Shown here in pieces: positions 1 through 11,137 of a stretch of DNA of 64,000 nt. The stretch is taken from contig NC_079375.1 in NCBI RefSeq assembly GCF_021018895.1, positions 523,560 to 587,559 on the forward strand, in the 5' to 3' direction. How positions within the stretch are numbered: the stretch's first letter is position 1; each line of letters begins with the position of its first letter. The DNA comes from Seriola aureovittata (lineage: Eukaryota > Chordata > Actinopteri > Carangiformes > Carangidae). A program made the position numbers and the translations under genes. Below the pieces are notes generated by a model. That model saw nothing but the letters and a program-made list of their open reading frames with translations. It did not search any database and had not been told where the DNA came from.

Positions 1-284
1 TTTCTGTATAAGTCTGTCATCTAGTGGCCTGTGCTGAAATGACTAGTTTTGACCCTGTTTAAAGTACTGTAACTCTCCAAAAGTGCATGCTGGGAAGTCT
101 GATATGCTTATTTGAACAACTTGTGTTTGAAAATAAAAACTAGACATTCTAAGTTGAATTCACATGAAATGAACAGAACATTATTTAAATGTAGGTTATG
201 TTAATGAGAAAAGATGAGTTTATTTCACTTGATTGTTGTATGACATTTGACAGTGTAGGACTTGCAGAATGCTAACATGATGAT

Positions 285-721
285 GGTACTGACCAAATTA
301 GCACTGCTCTTTCAGTGTGGCACTGCTGATACTTTTTTATCTGTTTCATCAAAGACTGTGCCTTAGTACTTTTCTACCATCTCAACTGTCTGCCTTGTGA
401 TTGCTGTCACAAGCCAGTAGGCCAAAAATGTATAGTTTCTCATGCATATTATTAACTACACATTTTTGGTAAAGTGTCATGTATTTGATTACTTGGTACT
501 TTGATTACTTTGGTACTGACCAAATTAGCACTGCTCTTTCAGTGTGGCACTGCTGATACTTTTTTATCTGTTTCATCAAAGACTGTGCCTTAGTACTTTT
601 CTACCATCTCAACTGTCTGCCTTGTGATTGCTGTCACAAGCCAGTAGGCCAAAAATGTATAGTTTCTCATGCATATTATTAACTACACATTTTTGGTAAA
701 GTGTCATGTATTTGATTACTT
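285..721. repeat. Perfect 210-bp tandem duplication
   Basis: Bases 285-494 and 512-721 read identically over 210 bp, separated by a 17-bp spacer that itself resembles the unit ends (both contain ggtact and ttgattact). I found no mismatch between the copies when reading them side by side. Nothing coding is seen in the unit. The lack of divergence means a very recent duplication or an assembly artefact. The flanks at 1-284 and 722-984 hold nothing I recognise. Confidence 0.9.
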
Positions 722-984
722 CAGTCCCTATCATGTTGTTTTCTGCTGTAATTGTTATGTTCCCTCTTTTGTAGAGCAACATATTTCTCTTTATCCTCTC
801 TAAAGAGTCTATGATTATGATGGAGGGATTATTTAAGAAAAACTAGAATTACTGCCTTGTGGTTGTCCTCTGCTCAGACTATTTCAGGTTATATCCTTGT
901 TTATCCAGAGTCATATAAAATATGAACCATTTGTGTGAAATGTTGTCATTATTGCTGTGTGAAGTCTTGAGTATTGGCTAAAAG

Positions 985-1294
985 GTGTTTTGTGAGGTCA
1001 CATTGACCTTGACCTTTGACCACCAGAATCTAATCAGTTCGTCCTCGACTCTAAGTGAATGTTTTTACAAAATTTGAAGAAATTCCCTCACGGCATTATT
1101 GAGATATATCGTTCACAAGGCCAAAACCACATTTTGTGAGGTTACCGTGTCCTTTGACCGCCAAAACCTATGTACCAAATTTGAAGAAGTTCTATCAAGA
1201 CATTACTGAGGTATTGTGTCCACAAAAATGGAATGGACAGAAGGAAAACAATATGTCTCCAGCTCTGGCTGTCACTGATGCAGACACATAAAAA
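985..1294 (+). repeat. Dispersed teleost repeat (ccttgacctttgacc type)
   Basis: The stretch contains the hallmark ccttgacctttgaccacca, then aaatttgaagaaattccctca and a gagatat(c)gttcacaa block, repeated in a second diverged half (1138-1220), and ends with a run like gaatggacag...gtctccagctctggctgtcactgatgcagacacataaaaat. I recognise this arrangement as a very common non-coding interspersed repeat of fish genomes. I cannot name its family with certainty. No coding potential is seen. Confidence 0.6.
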
Positions 1295-3034
1295 TTCCAC
1301 CAATTTGCTCCAAACTTAATTACAGCCAAAAATCCATTTTGAAAAAGGAAGAGACAGAAAACAAGAAAGTCTTCTCCAAACTGCCACAGAGTTGGAAGAA
1401 TCTAAAACATCATTGTATCCTGGAGCAGAAATATTTTTTCTTTATTTGGAACCAAGGAGTTGAGGATAAGACTGGGAAAAACAGAGTGGACACCCCTGTC
1501 CATATACTTTTGGCTTTAGTGTATTTATGGCTGTATTATCTTACTGGGACCAGTAGAGAGCACCCAAGCGCTTTACCAGCAGCATAAGGTATAATGGTAA
1601 CCCTGAGCCTCTGTTTGAAGAGACTATTATTAACATCTCTTGTTGTAAAGCCAGAGTTCAGTCAAAACAAATCATATCCTTAACATGTTCTTTTTTATTT
1701 GCTCTTTCTATTCAAACACTGTTAATTTACTGTACATACCAAACCTGATTCCATATTCAATTTTATTCAGCTGCATAGGGTCACAGTAAGCCTTCCTTAT
1801 TTTTTGTTTAATGTGCTATAGTATTTTGTATAGCATTTGTGGACCACAGTGTCAGTGTAGATTTACTTTAGAAATGAGTTAGACTCCCCTCTTGTATGAA
1901 GAAGGCCTTCTAAGTTCCTTTATATCATGGCCACAGAAATCTGATTGGCCTCCTATGACAAGTGTGTGTTTGCAGTTTAAACTGCAGATAAAAATGGCAA
2001 CATTGAGGCTTTGCTAGACAGCTTTGAGTTAAGGTTTGTGACAGTTCAGGTAATATTTGGACCCAGATGCAGACACGAGATGAGGGCGGAGGCAGACTTG
2101 CTGTTTGGGGAGGAGGTGTGATAGTGTCCAGCTGAAGACTGAGGTCTGAGGTGAAATTCTGATGAGGCAGCATGGGCTGCCTCTTCATCTGCCAGGTTTG
2201 AGTCCAGCCTGTGGCACCTTAACTGAATGACACCTCCTCTCTCTCTCCCAGTCAGTGTAATAAAGGCTAAAAAAGCATTAAAAATTTACTTAAAAAAAAT
2301 AATATTAATATAATTATTTTATATTATATCTACTGAAGAGAAAACAAAAGTTAATCTGGTCTGTATCACCATTAACAAGTTCATCTTTTTTTCCATTCTG
2401 TGTTATAATTTACCAGTTAATTTATCAATTAATCCATAATACCATAGATTTAATCACACTATCATTTTAAAACCTCTCCTGAAGCCCTGAAGGTCCAGCT
2501 GCTTCTTCTTCAGTCCGCATCTTTACTTGATTTTTGAGTATATACTTTGATATATCCACACATTTTATGTTTACTCCTGCTAGCATCCTGACAGATAGCG
2601 TTACAGAAGACAGAAGCTAGGGTTAGTTTGACAGTTAATGCTAGCTAACATAAGTCACTTACATCAGTTGACATTATTTTCCACAGAACAAGTACAAACC
2701 GTGTTGGTATGGACAAAATGAAGTTATGTGTGCTTTGCGGTGCAGGCAATAGAGGAAAGGGATCTGAAATGCTCCATTTTAGCCAATGCTTGACGTATGG
2801 ACAGGGAGGAGTGATAACTTACCGCACACTGATCTGTTCTCCCCTCCTCTGTGTCTGGCAGTAAGTGCGATGCCTAAATCCATTCGTTCTAAAATCACTT
2901 TACCTGGCAGCTAACATTAACTTGTCGTGTTATAGAGACAACTTCCTCTGCAGCATTTTTACGAGACAGGCTGCAATGCATCATGGTCTAGCTCGATCCA
3001 TGTAGGGTGCAACTTCTTGCATCTTGCAGCCGTA
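1295..3034. other. No recognisable gene
   Basis: Short open frames occur here (for example 1339-1587), but none has a recognisable domain. An AT-rich patch lies at 2278-2335. The stretch 2050-2110 (ggacccagatgcagacacgagatgagggcggagg) resembles the ends of fish Gypsy-like repeats but is too short to assign. Confidence 0.5.
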
Positions 3035-3463
3035 AGCTGTGTCCCAATTCAAGGGCTGCATCGTTCGGAAAATGCCGTTAATGAAGGTGTGGCCCTTCGT
3101 ATCTGTCATAGACAGTGAAGGCTGAACTGAAATGAGACGGTCTGGTCTATGGAGGATTTTTGCTTTTCATCACCAGCTGTGCCCGTTGCAAAGCGGGGCT
3201 CTTGTTGTCTAGGAACCATGACAATGTACTTATATTTAACAGTGTAATCCTTGGGCTCTCTGTCAGTGTTGTTTCCTGCCATATTATTTTGAGTATTGGT
3301 GTGCAATGAATCTTGGGACTGGTTGGGCCATGAAGGATCCACCTGTTGAAGAAGGATGCATTTCTTGGCCGCATTCGAAGGAGCCTCCGAAACTACTGTG
3401 ACACTGTGACGCAGTTGGTTGTCAAATGCAGCCTCCATGTGTTCCCTGAATAGGGACACAGCT
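3035..3463. mobile_element. Inverted-repeat DNA element (MITE-like)
   Basis: The left edge starts agctgtgtcccaattcaagg and the right edge ends ccctgaatagggacacagct, which is its inverted complement over about 18 bp with few mismatches. The 11-bp outer ends (agctgtgtccc / gggacacagct) match perfectly. Length is about 430 bp and no transposase is present, as expected for a non-autonomous DNA transposon. A weak minus-strand frame (3106-3459) covers the interior but looks like chance. The target duplication is unclear (gta on the left, ata on the right), so PIF/Harbinger and hAT are both possible. Confidence 0.65.
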
Positions 3464-4180
3464 ATAGTGTCCAGAAGGGCCCATTCCTATCCTCATTAAC
3501 CATGACAACAACAAGGTCTTACAGACAAGGATGAGTTGGAAGTAAGGCTAAAAGTAAGACACACATGACAGTAGTTAGGTAAGATGTGTGACTATGTTAA
3601 GGTTTAAGTGACTAGTAGAGTCTACAGGGTGAAGATTGTAGATTTGCCCCATTTGGGTTTAAATGTGTCGAGAAATGTGTGATGCAACCATATGATGCTG
3701 TAAGTTTCTTTATCTCACAAGAATTTTCACCACACCTACATGTATCGATATGGACTGCACTGGTACACAATTAGTAGAAAAGATTACAATGTAACTTTGG
3801 GTAATTCGGCTGTACGTTGTGGAAGGTAAACTAAATCGTTAATCATCTAAGACTATATACTCAGGAGGAGGGGATATCTACTTCATAGATACCCTTATGT
3901 CCAAATTAATTTGTTCATATTTATTTTAGCTAAATATTTTCCAAAAAGAAAGAATTTTAAAAAGTCATGACAAATGAAGCTAAGCTTCTTTACACCTCTT
4001 CCATTCAGTTTTCTCTCTCTCTCTCTGTGCGAGTGAGTGAACGGAGTGACTGATTTTTCTTTGTCTTTTCTTTTGATTTGATTTGATTTGATTTAAATGG
4101 GCTTTCATTTCACATAGTTTATTAATCACAGTTAGTTAAATTCATTCACATTCATTACATTAGTTTATATTAGGTGCTTT
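3464..4180. other. No gene; simple repeats
   Basis: Nothing recognisable except a (TC)n run near 4014-4027 and a short (TTTGA)n array at about 4073-4095. Confidence 0.5.
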
Positions 4181-4501
4181 TTGGTGTTTTTTTGGGTTAC
4201 TGGTTTTGATCTTTTCCCCCTTACCGGCGTCTTGCCGGTGGCGTATATCCCTATATCCCTAACCCACAGAGACGGGGTAAAGATCACTCCCACGCTCCCC
4301 TGCAGCGTCGAGGACATCAGCCTGTCTGCGGGGGAGAAGGTTGGGCACAGCAGTGTTATATCGGCTGCCCGGATGAACAGCGCCGTAGTCATTTTCCTGG
4401 ACCAGGTGGAGAAGGTGAACCGAGTTATCGAGACAGGACTCACCATGAACGAAAGTTTTTTACAGGTGCTACTGTTGTGCCCTGAACACACAGGGAATTA
4501 G
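4181..4501 (+). pseudogene. Tx1-like LINE ORF1 fragment
   Basis: The translated stretch carries VEDISLSAGEKVGHSSVISAARMNSAVVIFL and a following VNRVIETGLTMNESFLQV (read in pieces). This is the N-terminal RNA-binding-like part of the gag-like ORF1 protein of Tx1/L1-clade LINEs in fish and frogs, where ORF1 binds the element RNA. Family ORF1 proteins are several hundred residues; here only about 100 remain before a stop. The endonuclease remnants starting at 5139 lie downstream on the same strand, in the order expected for a two-ORF LINE. Cellular function is excluded by the truncation. The first ~25 residues precede the conserved block and are probably not native. Confidence 0.7.
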
Positions 4502-5138
4502 TGAGGGAAGAAGGATGATGCACAACACACTGCTCTCACTGTCATTTCTATAATCAGTTTTAAGAAATAAACAATACAACCAAGTTCAGACTTTTGTTAC
4601 AGGAATGCACTTAGTCTCAGGACCATAGTTTTCACAGCTAAGTCACCCCTATGTGTTTCTGAAGACTGTAAATATTTTTAAGTGTTGTTGTTGGAGACAA
4701 GCAAAGTAAACTGAACACAGATGACAATGAGACTGATGAGTGTGTCTGACATCCCAAACTTCAGCAGCAGCCAAGAAAAACAAATGTATACCCCTGAAAA
4801 AAAAAAAAGTTTTTTTTACAACAAACCAAAAACCAACATGGTGTAAAAATTGAAGAATATTTTCCAGATTTAGGTTTTTTTTTATTCTTCAGCCAGAGTC
4901 CACATGAGCCAGAGAGAAGAGGCTGGACTCTCAGATCAGGAGGTTTTTGGATTAAAGAAACTTGTGCTTAAAGCAAAAAAACAAATGCGCAATGATGGGA
5001 AAGGCATTTATTATTTTTTTTTACTCTAGTTTTTAACATCACTTATCATGGATGTTTTAAATTGGGTGTTTTAAATGTAATTGAGTTAGAGAGCAAGAAA
5101 AAGAGCTTTTATTTTTGGAACAGCTAAAATGAAAAAAA
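4502..5138 (+). other. Decayed LINE interior, no open frame
   Basis: This lies between the ORF1 and ORF2 remnants of the Tx1-like LINE. It is AT-rich, with a run of A's at 4798-4808 next to a T run, and I see no conserved motif. It may be residual LINE sequence, later insertions or both. Confidence 0.35.
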
Positions 5139-6500
5139 TTGAAATTTTTCTTACAAGAAATGCACAGTGATTTTACAAATGAAGCAGAATGGAGGAGGGA
5201 GTGGGAAGGAGAAGCCATTTTAAGTCACAACACTTCTCTTAGTGGAGGAGTGGGCTTCTTCTTCACCAGGGCTTTTAAACCCAATTCACTGGAGGTCCAA
5301 CACTGTAGAGAAGAGGTTACTTTTAGTCAGAGCTCAGTTCAACCATTTTAAAGCTGTTTTTATCAATGTTTATGCTCCAACAACTGATGCAGAGAGGAAG
5401 CAGCTTTTTCTTAAAATAAATGATGTTTTAAATGGCTGTGCCTCAGAGGAGTTTTTATTCTTGGGTGGGGATTTTAACTGCACTGAAGATGTGACTTTGG
5501 ATTGCAATCATGCAGAGCCTCATCCAACCTCTGAGCACACCTTAAAGCAGCTGGTCCACTCTCATGGCCTGATGGATGTGTGGAGGAGGATGCACCCAGA
5601 CTGTAGACTTTAAACCTGGTCCCACTTCAGAGAGAGTAGGGTCTATTGTTTTAAGCATCATTTTAACATTGTTAAAAATTGTAATATTTAACCTGCTGGA
5701 TTTACTGATCACTCCCTGCTTTTATGCAGTGTTTTTATTAGACATTTTAGGCCAAAAAGCACGTATTGGAATTTTAATTCTGTTTTAATATTTGACAAGA
5801 GTTTCAGGGAGGTCTTTATTTATTTCTGGGGTGTTTCTATACAGAGGAAGGGTGATTTTAGCAGTCTTAGGCAGTGGTGGGACCATGGTAAGACCCAGAT
5901 AAAACTCCTGTGTCAGCAGCACACCCCCAATGTCACCAGAGACATCACCAGATCTATAAAGGATCTAGAGAACGATATAGTGGAACTAGAAAATTTAAGT
6001 GTGTCCACAGAAAATCAAGGCTATATCGAAAGCCTCAAAGTAAAAAAATGGCTTTAGATGACCGGTTAGATGCTAAAGTGAAAGGTGCACTGGTTAGGTC
6101 CCAGTTCCAGACCATCAGGGAGATGGATGCTCCCTCTAACTTCTTTTTCAGCCTGGAGAGGAAGAACGGACAGGGGAAAGTAATCCACACACTGCTCTCC
6201 GACACAGGGCAGGAACTCACGGCACCAAGCCAGATACGCAGGAGAGCTAGGAGTTTTTATTCTGAGCTGTAAAAGAGCAAATACAAGGAGGAGCAGATGC
6301 TCCCAGAGGGGTTCTGTGAAAGACTACCTCAGGTCTCAAAAGGACCAACTCGCAGCTCGCGGCCCCCTCCAGACACAGGACTACAGGCTGCCCTGCAGAG
6401 CATGCAGCGGCAGCGGGCTCCTGGCATTGATGAACTCACAACCGAGTTCTACAAGGCCTTCTGGGACATCTTGGCACAAGATTGTCCCAGATTATTTTAG
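5139..6500 (+). pseudogene. Tx1-like LINE ORF2 remnant (endonuclease to start of RT)
   Basis: Pieces in different frames give the order of an apurinic-type endonuclease: FLQEMHSD (about 5150), SGGVGFFFTRAF, FINVYAPTTDAERKQLF (about 5352), FLFLGGDFNCTEDV (5455-5490) and LMDVWRRMHPD. A linker with ALVRSQFQTIREMDAPSNFFFSLERKNGQ follows (6080-6180), then the reverse transcriptase start APGIDELTTEFYKAFWDI (6418-6470). In the intact family this protein nicks target DNA and primes reverse transcription. At least three frameshifts and several stops break it. The catalytic RT palm is absent: the sequence changes to a hAT end at about 6500. It belongs with the ORF1 piece at 4181. Confidence 0.85.
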
Positions 6501-6662
6501 TACCTATTATTTTATCGATTAATCGAGTAATCCAATAAGAATTACTTTTGTCTTATTAAAGAGCAATAGAAAATATAAAAAAGAGAAAAGAACACAGGGT
6601 TCTTAAAATGTTCTTAAATCTTAAAATCCTTTTAAGAAAAATATAAATTTTTATCTCTCGCC

Positions 6663-6741
6663 CGAAAAGATGCTGGGATAGGCGCCAGCCCCCCCGCGAC
6701 CCTACTAGAGGATAAGCGGTAGAAAATGGATGGATGGATAC
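6663..6741 (-). repeat. Dispersed teleost repeat, ccgcttatcc type
   Basis: Read on the minus strand this gives tatccatccatccattttct, then accgcttatcc and a gggtcgcggggggct block. This is the start of a common fish interspersed repeat. A longer copy of the same type occurs at 36913-37075 on the plus strand. It interrupts the hAT end. Confidence 0.65.
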
Positions 6742-7238
6742 ATTTTTATTGCTTACATTGCATACAATATTATCCGTCAGAACTAAACCCATTTAGTGCA
6801 TTTAAGTACCATATCACATTCTCGGATTTAAAGAAGACATTTTCTGAAATGCAAAACCAAATACATAAAAAATAAGTAAGTCATTTCAAATTGTCGAATA
6901 GGCATTTCAAAAATGCACACAAGGCAAAATAAAGCATAAATTAAAAAAATAAATCAAATAATATTGCATTGCCTTGGTAAGTTGGTACAGCTTAACTTTC
7001 AGAACAACAGGTTTTAACCTAACTACAGCTCAGACATAATGTAAACTGCAGAAAAAAGAGGCTCTGATGGCGTGGATGTTGTTGGAATACAGAGCAGGGA
7101 CTTTGCCACCTTTGCCAGTGTTGGATAACGTGCTGCATTTGTTTCCCACCATGAAAGTAGATTATCTTTCTTGGACAGGGGATGTTCTCCAAATTACATC
7201 AAGACCTCCTGCTGCACAGTTTGGTTTAACTGCTGCTC

Positions 7239-8314
7239 TTAATCTTCTTCATCACTATGGCCGGATTCTGATGATGATCCCAGTATGTTGTTGAGAAGTG
7301 ATGTTACACCCTTGACTAGTGTGACTGGGTTGTCTTGTGCTGTACTGGAGGCTTCATTTTCACTTTTGTTGGGTTGCCTTGCTTCCTTTTTGGCAGCAAG
7401 TGCCATGGCTTGTACTGTGGTTTGGACCTTGAATGCTTCGTCGGCAGGCAAGAACTTAAGTTTTCTAAACCTAGGATCCAAAGCAGCAGCTATTAGGACC
7501 ATGTTTGGAGATTCAGGTTGAAACACTGATAGTCCTTGCCATCTTGCTGTGATCTGTTCTGCCACATACGCCTGGAATGACCTTACTGGTGCAGTCTCAA
7601 AAGTTGAACTGTCTGTGGACTTCTTAAGGCTTTGCATTAGCTGTGGAAGTGCCGAGAGTGTAACATATTGTTGTCCACTGAAAAAGACCGTAGCTCTTTC
7701 AAATGGCTCAAGGGCCTGGCTCAGCTCTTCAATGAGGTTCCACTGTTCAGGCTTGAGGTCGAGGTAGTGGTGTTTTCCTCTTTGAGTCACTGCTTGGTCG
7801 GAGAGTGCAGCAGTCACTGGCAGTTTGGATAACGCATTTGCTGTAGCATGCCCATTTGCTGCTGCTTAGCCTTTAGTCTGGTGCTTGCCAGCTCACTCTT
7901 CTTAAAGTGCTCAACTACACATCTTGCAGCAGCCACACACTTGGAAATTGCTTGGTGATTCTTCAGAGCGCTTTGCACAACCAAGTTCAAGTTCATCGTT
8001 GTTAGGACTCTATCTCCCAATCCTCCCCGAAAAAGTGACACGTCACCCCAAGATACCCCAAGATTCTTCAGCTTGCTTTTGATTTCCTTATACTTTTTCT
8101 CCATCATTTCTGTGAAGTAGGTTCTTGAAGAAAGCATGTACCTGGGACTGAAAGTGGAAATCATCTTCAGAAATCCTTCATCCTGCACCATGGACAGTGG
8201 GCGCATGTCTGTTACAATCATGTTCAAAATGCTGTCTGTGAACTCAGCTGCTTGCTCAACTGAACATGGTGCTGTCGTTTGTACAAAACTGTCCATATGA
8301 CGCTGTGATTTACT
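7239..8314 (-). pseudogene. hAT transposase remnant, ZBED1-like
   Basis: Two minus-strand blocks are seen. The first (8296-7814) has MIVTDMRPLSMVQDEGFLKM and FSPRYMLSSRTYFTEMM, a helical region found after the BED finger in ZBED1/Ac-type hAT transposases. The second (7817-7239) has LDLKPEQWNLIEELSQALEP, FFSGQQYVTLSALPQL and AALDPRFRKLKFL, followed by an acidic tail SSSESGHSDEED. Intact transposases cut and paste the element using a D-D-E triad. Here the frame changes at about 7815, and the central catalytic block appears deleted (around GDVSLFRGGLGDRVLTTMN). The C-terminal dimerisation motif is not obvious. A domesticated gene is unlikely given the deletions. Confidence 0.8.
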
Positions 8315-8553
8315 GAAAAAATTGAGAAATAATATTAATATTTATTAATAGGGTTTAAATATCATACTGTAAATTCATAACACTTGCTAATGTACTTTTA
8401 TTAACTATGCTGAAGGATTGCCCTACACTACACTTTGTTTTGTAGGGTATCATTATGAGGTGCGTGCGTGTGTGTATGAGAGTGAGAGAGAGGGGCGTGT
8501 TTTGAGCAAAACTTAGCTAACACAGGTACATCATAACTAGCCACCATAGGTTC
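8315..8553. other. Possible hAT intron; TG-rich run
   Basis: No coding signal. There is a short (TG)/(AG) microsatellite at 8460-8495. The position upstream of the acceptor-like site at 8314-8325 would suit an intron of the minus-strand hAT gene. Confidence 0.35.
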
Positions 8554-8731
8554 TTAACCCATTTATACCGGTTGCTGCGTAGTGCAACATTGCCCCTCCC
8601 GCCGGTTGCTGCATAGCGCAGCATTGTTGATTCCTCGTCATTTCCATGACGCATGCAGCATATAAATATGTAAAATATGTATAAATATATCATTTTTGTG
8701 CGCTACGCAGCATCCGGTATATATGGGTTAA
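8554..8731. mobile_element. piggyBac-type MITE with TTAA duplication
   Basis: A 170-bp unit (8558-8727) is flanked on both sides by ttaa (8554-8557 and 8728-8731). It begins cccatttataccggttgc and ends with the inverted complement (ccggtatatatggg); the two 25-bp ends differ at two positions. TTAA target duplication with CCC/GGG ends is the signature of piggyBac elements. No transposase is encoded. Inside, a 25-bp stretch starting ccggttgctgc (8568) is repeated 34 bp downstream (8602) with three differences. Confidence 0.88.
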
Positions 8732-9201
8732 TTAGCCATTATGTAAAACCAATGTGCATTCATTACTAGCATTAACTAGCACAACTACCAAACGTTGTTA
8801 ACTTCACCTTATGTCAGGTCCGCTCTGTGACGTGGATGCATAGAGTGGATGTTTTCTAGCACGTCGTGCTATTGTGGTAGGCTAGCTCCATTTTACAGTG
8901 GACATACTGTACGGAGTTGTCTGGTTTTTTCAGCTTGAAATGATCCCAAACTTTAGACAGTTTCTGTCGATTTCTTTGGCCTGTCTCTTCACCTCACATC
9001 TCGCTAGTTTTAATCCCTTTTTCCATTTTCCAAACCACTCCATCAAACCACGCCTGCCTTCACTCACGTATCAACAGCGTAGGTAAATAATTCTAGCGTA
9101 AGCAACTGGTGGAAGCATGTTGCGCAACAGTAATAATCATTCGTGTGAAACAAGTTGACTACTGGGGGTTACTACAGGTTACCCCACTTTTGCCAGATAA
9201 G
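8732..9201. other. No recognisable gene
   Basis: Short frames on the plus strand (8898-9086 and 9109 onward) have no recognisable domain. The second overlaps the minus-strand BEL fragment. Confidence 0.4.
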
Positions 9202-10130
9202 CTAAGGATATTGCCTGGGCCGCAGAAGAAAGTTGGCCAAGGTCGAAATAAATCTATTCAGGCTAAACTGTCTAGAATCTTTAGGGAGAATAATCGGGTT
9301 CTTCTGGTGCATTGGCATTGCACATTTGTTTATTCTACCTCCTACTCGCAAGATGCCATTATCAAGTATTGGATCCAGCTTGTTGATGGTGCTTCTTGAA
9401 CTGAGGGTTTTGATATTTTCCAGGGAAGTAAACTCTGGGCTGAAGTAGCACCTTTGTTCAAAACAAATAATAACTCTCTCAGCTTCTTGCACGTCCTCCA
9501 CTGATAGGTTTCGTGTTTCTTGTTCGTCTGTGCACACACGTGTGTCCGGCTCTTTTTCAGGTGACTCAGTAGTTGAAGTAGTTTTTTCACCTTTAATATC
9601 CATGCCACAGATCTCTGAAGTCGGTTCCATGATGAGTGATATCTGATTAATGAGCATATTGGATGTTGGTTTTTAATCTGCACACTGTTGACGGTGATCT
9701 CTTTTTCCACACTGTTGATTGTAACCTCTTTTCTCACCTCAGGGTCATTTGCTGATATTTCTTCAAGACTTTGTGTGATTTTCGGCCATGTTTTTTTCTC
9801 TCCGCCCAGGTATTCAGGACCTTTCAGCCATCTTGACCTTAAGAAAGATTCCACATGCAGCCCCCGGGAGGCGTCGTCAGCCGGATTGTCTTTTGAATTT
9901 ATGTGCCTCCACTGGCTTGTGTGGGATAGATTATGGATCACTGCAACTCTGTTGGATACAAATGTGTGAAATTTCTTTGTTTGATTATGGATGTATTTCA
10001 ATACAGATGTACTGTCTGTCCAGAAAGTTGAATCTGTAACAGGTAAGTGTAGTTCCTTCCTCAGCATCCGATCCACTTTTACAGCCACTGTTGCTGCAGT
10101 GAGTTCAAGCCTGGGGATGGTAATCTGCAA
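9202..10130 (-). pseudogene. BEL/Pao pol fragment (RNase H to integrase N-terminus)
   Basis: On the minus strand, ITIPRLELTAATVAVKVDRM, FWTDSTSVLKYIHNQTKKF and WRHINSKDNPADDASRG (10130-9800) are the RNase H segment of a BEL/Pao polyprotein. Shifted by a frame, NKLDPILDNGILRVGGRINK and KNPIILPKDSR (about 9390-9250) are the region before the integrase zinc finger. The same landmarks occur at 41640-42460 in the intact BEL at 37.4 kb, but residues differ widely, so this is a separate, older lineage. RT, integrase core, gag and LTRs are absent here. Confidence 0.85.
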
Positions 10131-10641
10131 ACAGCACCCAGTGGGCTAGCACCCACGCTGTAAGTGCTGTTGTATTTGTGTCAAAATGATAATTCATAAT
10201 TTCTTGTCATTAAATAATTCAGATAAAAATGTTAAATTAGTAAAATCATATATGTGTGTTATAAGATAAAACATGGGTTAATTTCATCATGTATTTCATA
10301 AGTTTGTTTCCTTCTGTGCTGTGGTGTTTTGGCCCGGAACCAATGTTTAGTACCTGTGTGTTGCCACGGCAGACTTAATTGATGCTATACTGCTAAGCAT
10401 AGCCTAAGGTGTATCAAGGTCCTCTTTTCATGAGAAGCGGCTAACGAGGTATTTTTCTGTGTTAGTGATGCATTTTGTTTATGTTTACACAACATCAAAT
10501 TTATGCCTTTATTTACTTCATGTAAGGTCTTTGTTATGAGCTGATATATTTGGATATTTGTGCAAACAGTTCTCACGGCATGAGCAATGGGAGAAGAGAC
10601 AAAATAAATGCCAGTAAAAGAGAAACCGATCCTTGTCTGTC
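10131..10641. other. No recognisable gene
   Basis: AT-rich sequence between the BEL fragment and the L1 ORF1. The last part may be L1 5' untranslated sequence, but I see no promoter motif. Confidence 0.4.
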
Positions 10642-11137
10642 ATGACGGGAGCTACACACCCTATAGACACTGACGAAGCTAATGCTAATTTGACTCCAGA
10701 GGATACAACGTCGGATAGAAACAACGTTACGGCTGCTGGAGAGCCCAGTCCTAAGTCGGCTGCCATCCTGACCACTATTAACGACATGAAAACTGAGTTT
10801 TCTACCAGGTTTGACGGCATATTGTCTGCTATTGAAAATGTCAGGAAGGACATCACGGAATGTGCAGAGCGTGTCACGGCGGCAGAAACAAGGATTTCGA
10901 CAGCTGAGGACAACGTCGCCTTGCTCCAAACAAAAGTACAAGTCCTAGAAAACAAAAATAATGACGTGGAGGAAAAACTACTGGATCTGGAGAAAAGATC
11001 AAAACGCTCCAATTTGAGACTTGTCAATTTACCGGAGGAAACGGAGGATGAGGACACGTGCGCCTTCCTGGAGGGCTGGCTGCCAGACGCCCTGGAGTTG
11101 GCGCTGGGGCACACAAAACTTGGAGAGGGCGCACAGA
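10642..11137 (+). pseudogene. L1 ORF1, N-terminal part
   Basis: This encodes the N-terminal region and coiled coil of an L1 ORF1 protein, the trimeric RNA-binding chaperone of the LINE ribonucleoprotein. The start ATG (MTGATHPIDTDE) opens a frame whose residues about 45-125 form heptads (TRFDGILSAIENVRKDI, TRISTAEDNVALLQTKV), followed by RSKRSNLRLVNLPEETE, the start of the RRM-like domain. The frame slips just before the break: LERAHR at 11119-11136 is in the +1 frame relative to the start. The sequence then changes to CACTA-like coding sequence. The domain continues at 12784. Confidence 0.85.

Larger units (their letters stand above)
6501..8314 (-). mobile_element. hAT element remnant (ZBED1-like), minus strand
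   Basis: The right (3') part begins near 6505 with a cgattaatcgagtaatc motif typical of fish hAT ends, and transposase fragments follow on the minus strand at 7239-8314. A splice-acceptor-like tttttcag lies just upstream of the first fragment in its own orientation (8314-8325), suggesting an upstream exon for the BED finger, which I do not see. A different dispersed repeat (6663-6741) is inserted in the non-coding end. Terminal inverted repeats could not be paired. Confidence 0.65.

Noticed and set aside
1339..1587. 82-codon frame as a small gene
   Set aside because: No start context, no homology I can recognise, directly follows a dispersed repeat.
4165..4491. Minus-strand 108-codon frame
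   Set aside because: Shadow of the LINE ORF1 fragment on the opposite strand.
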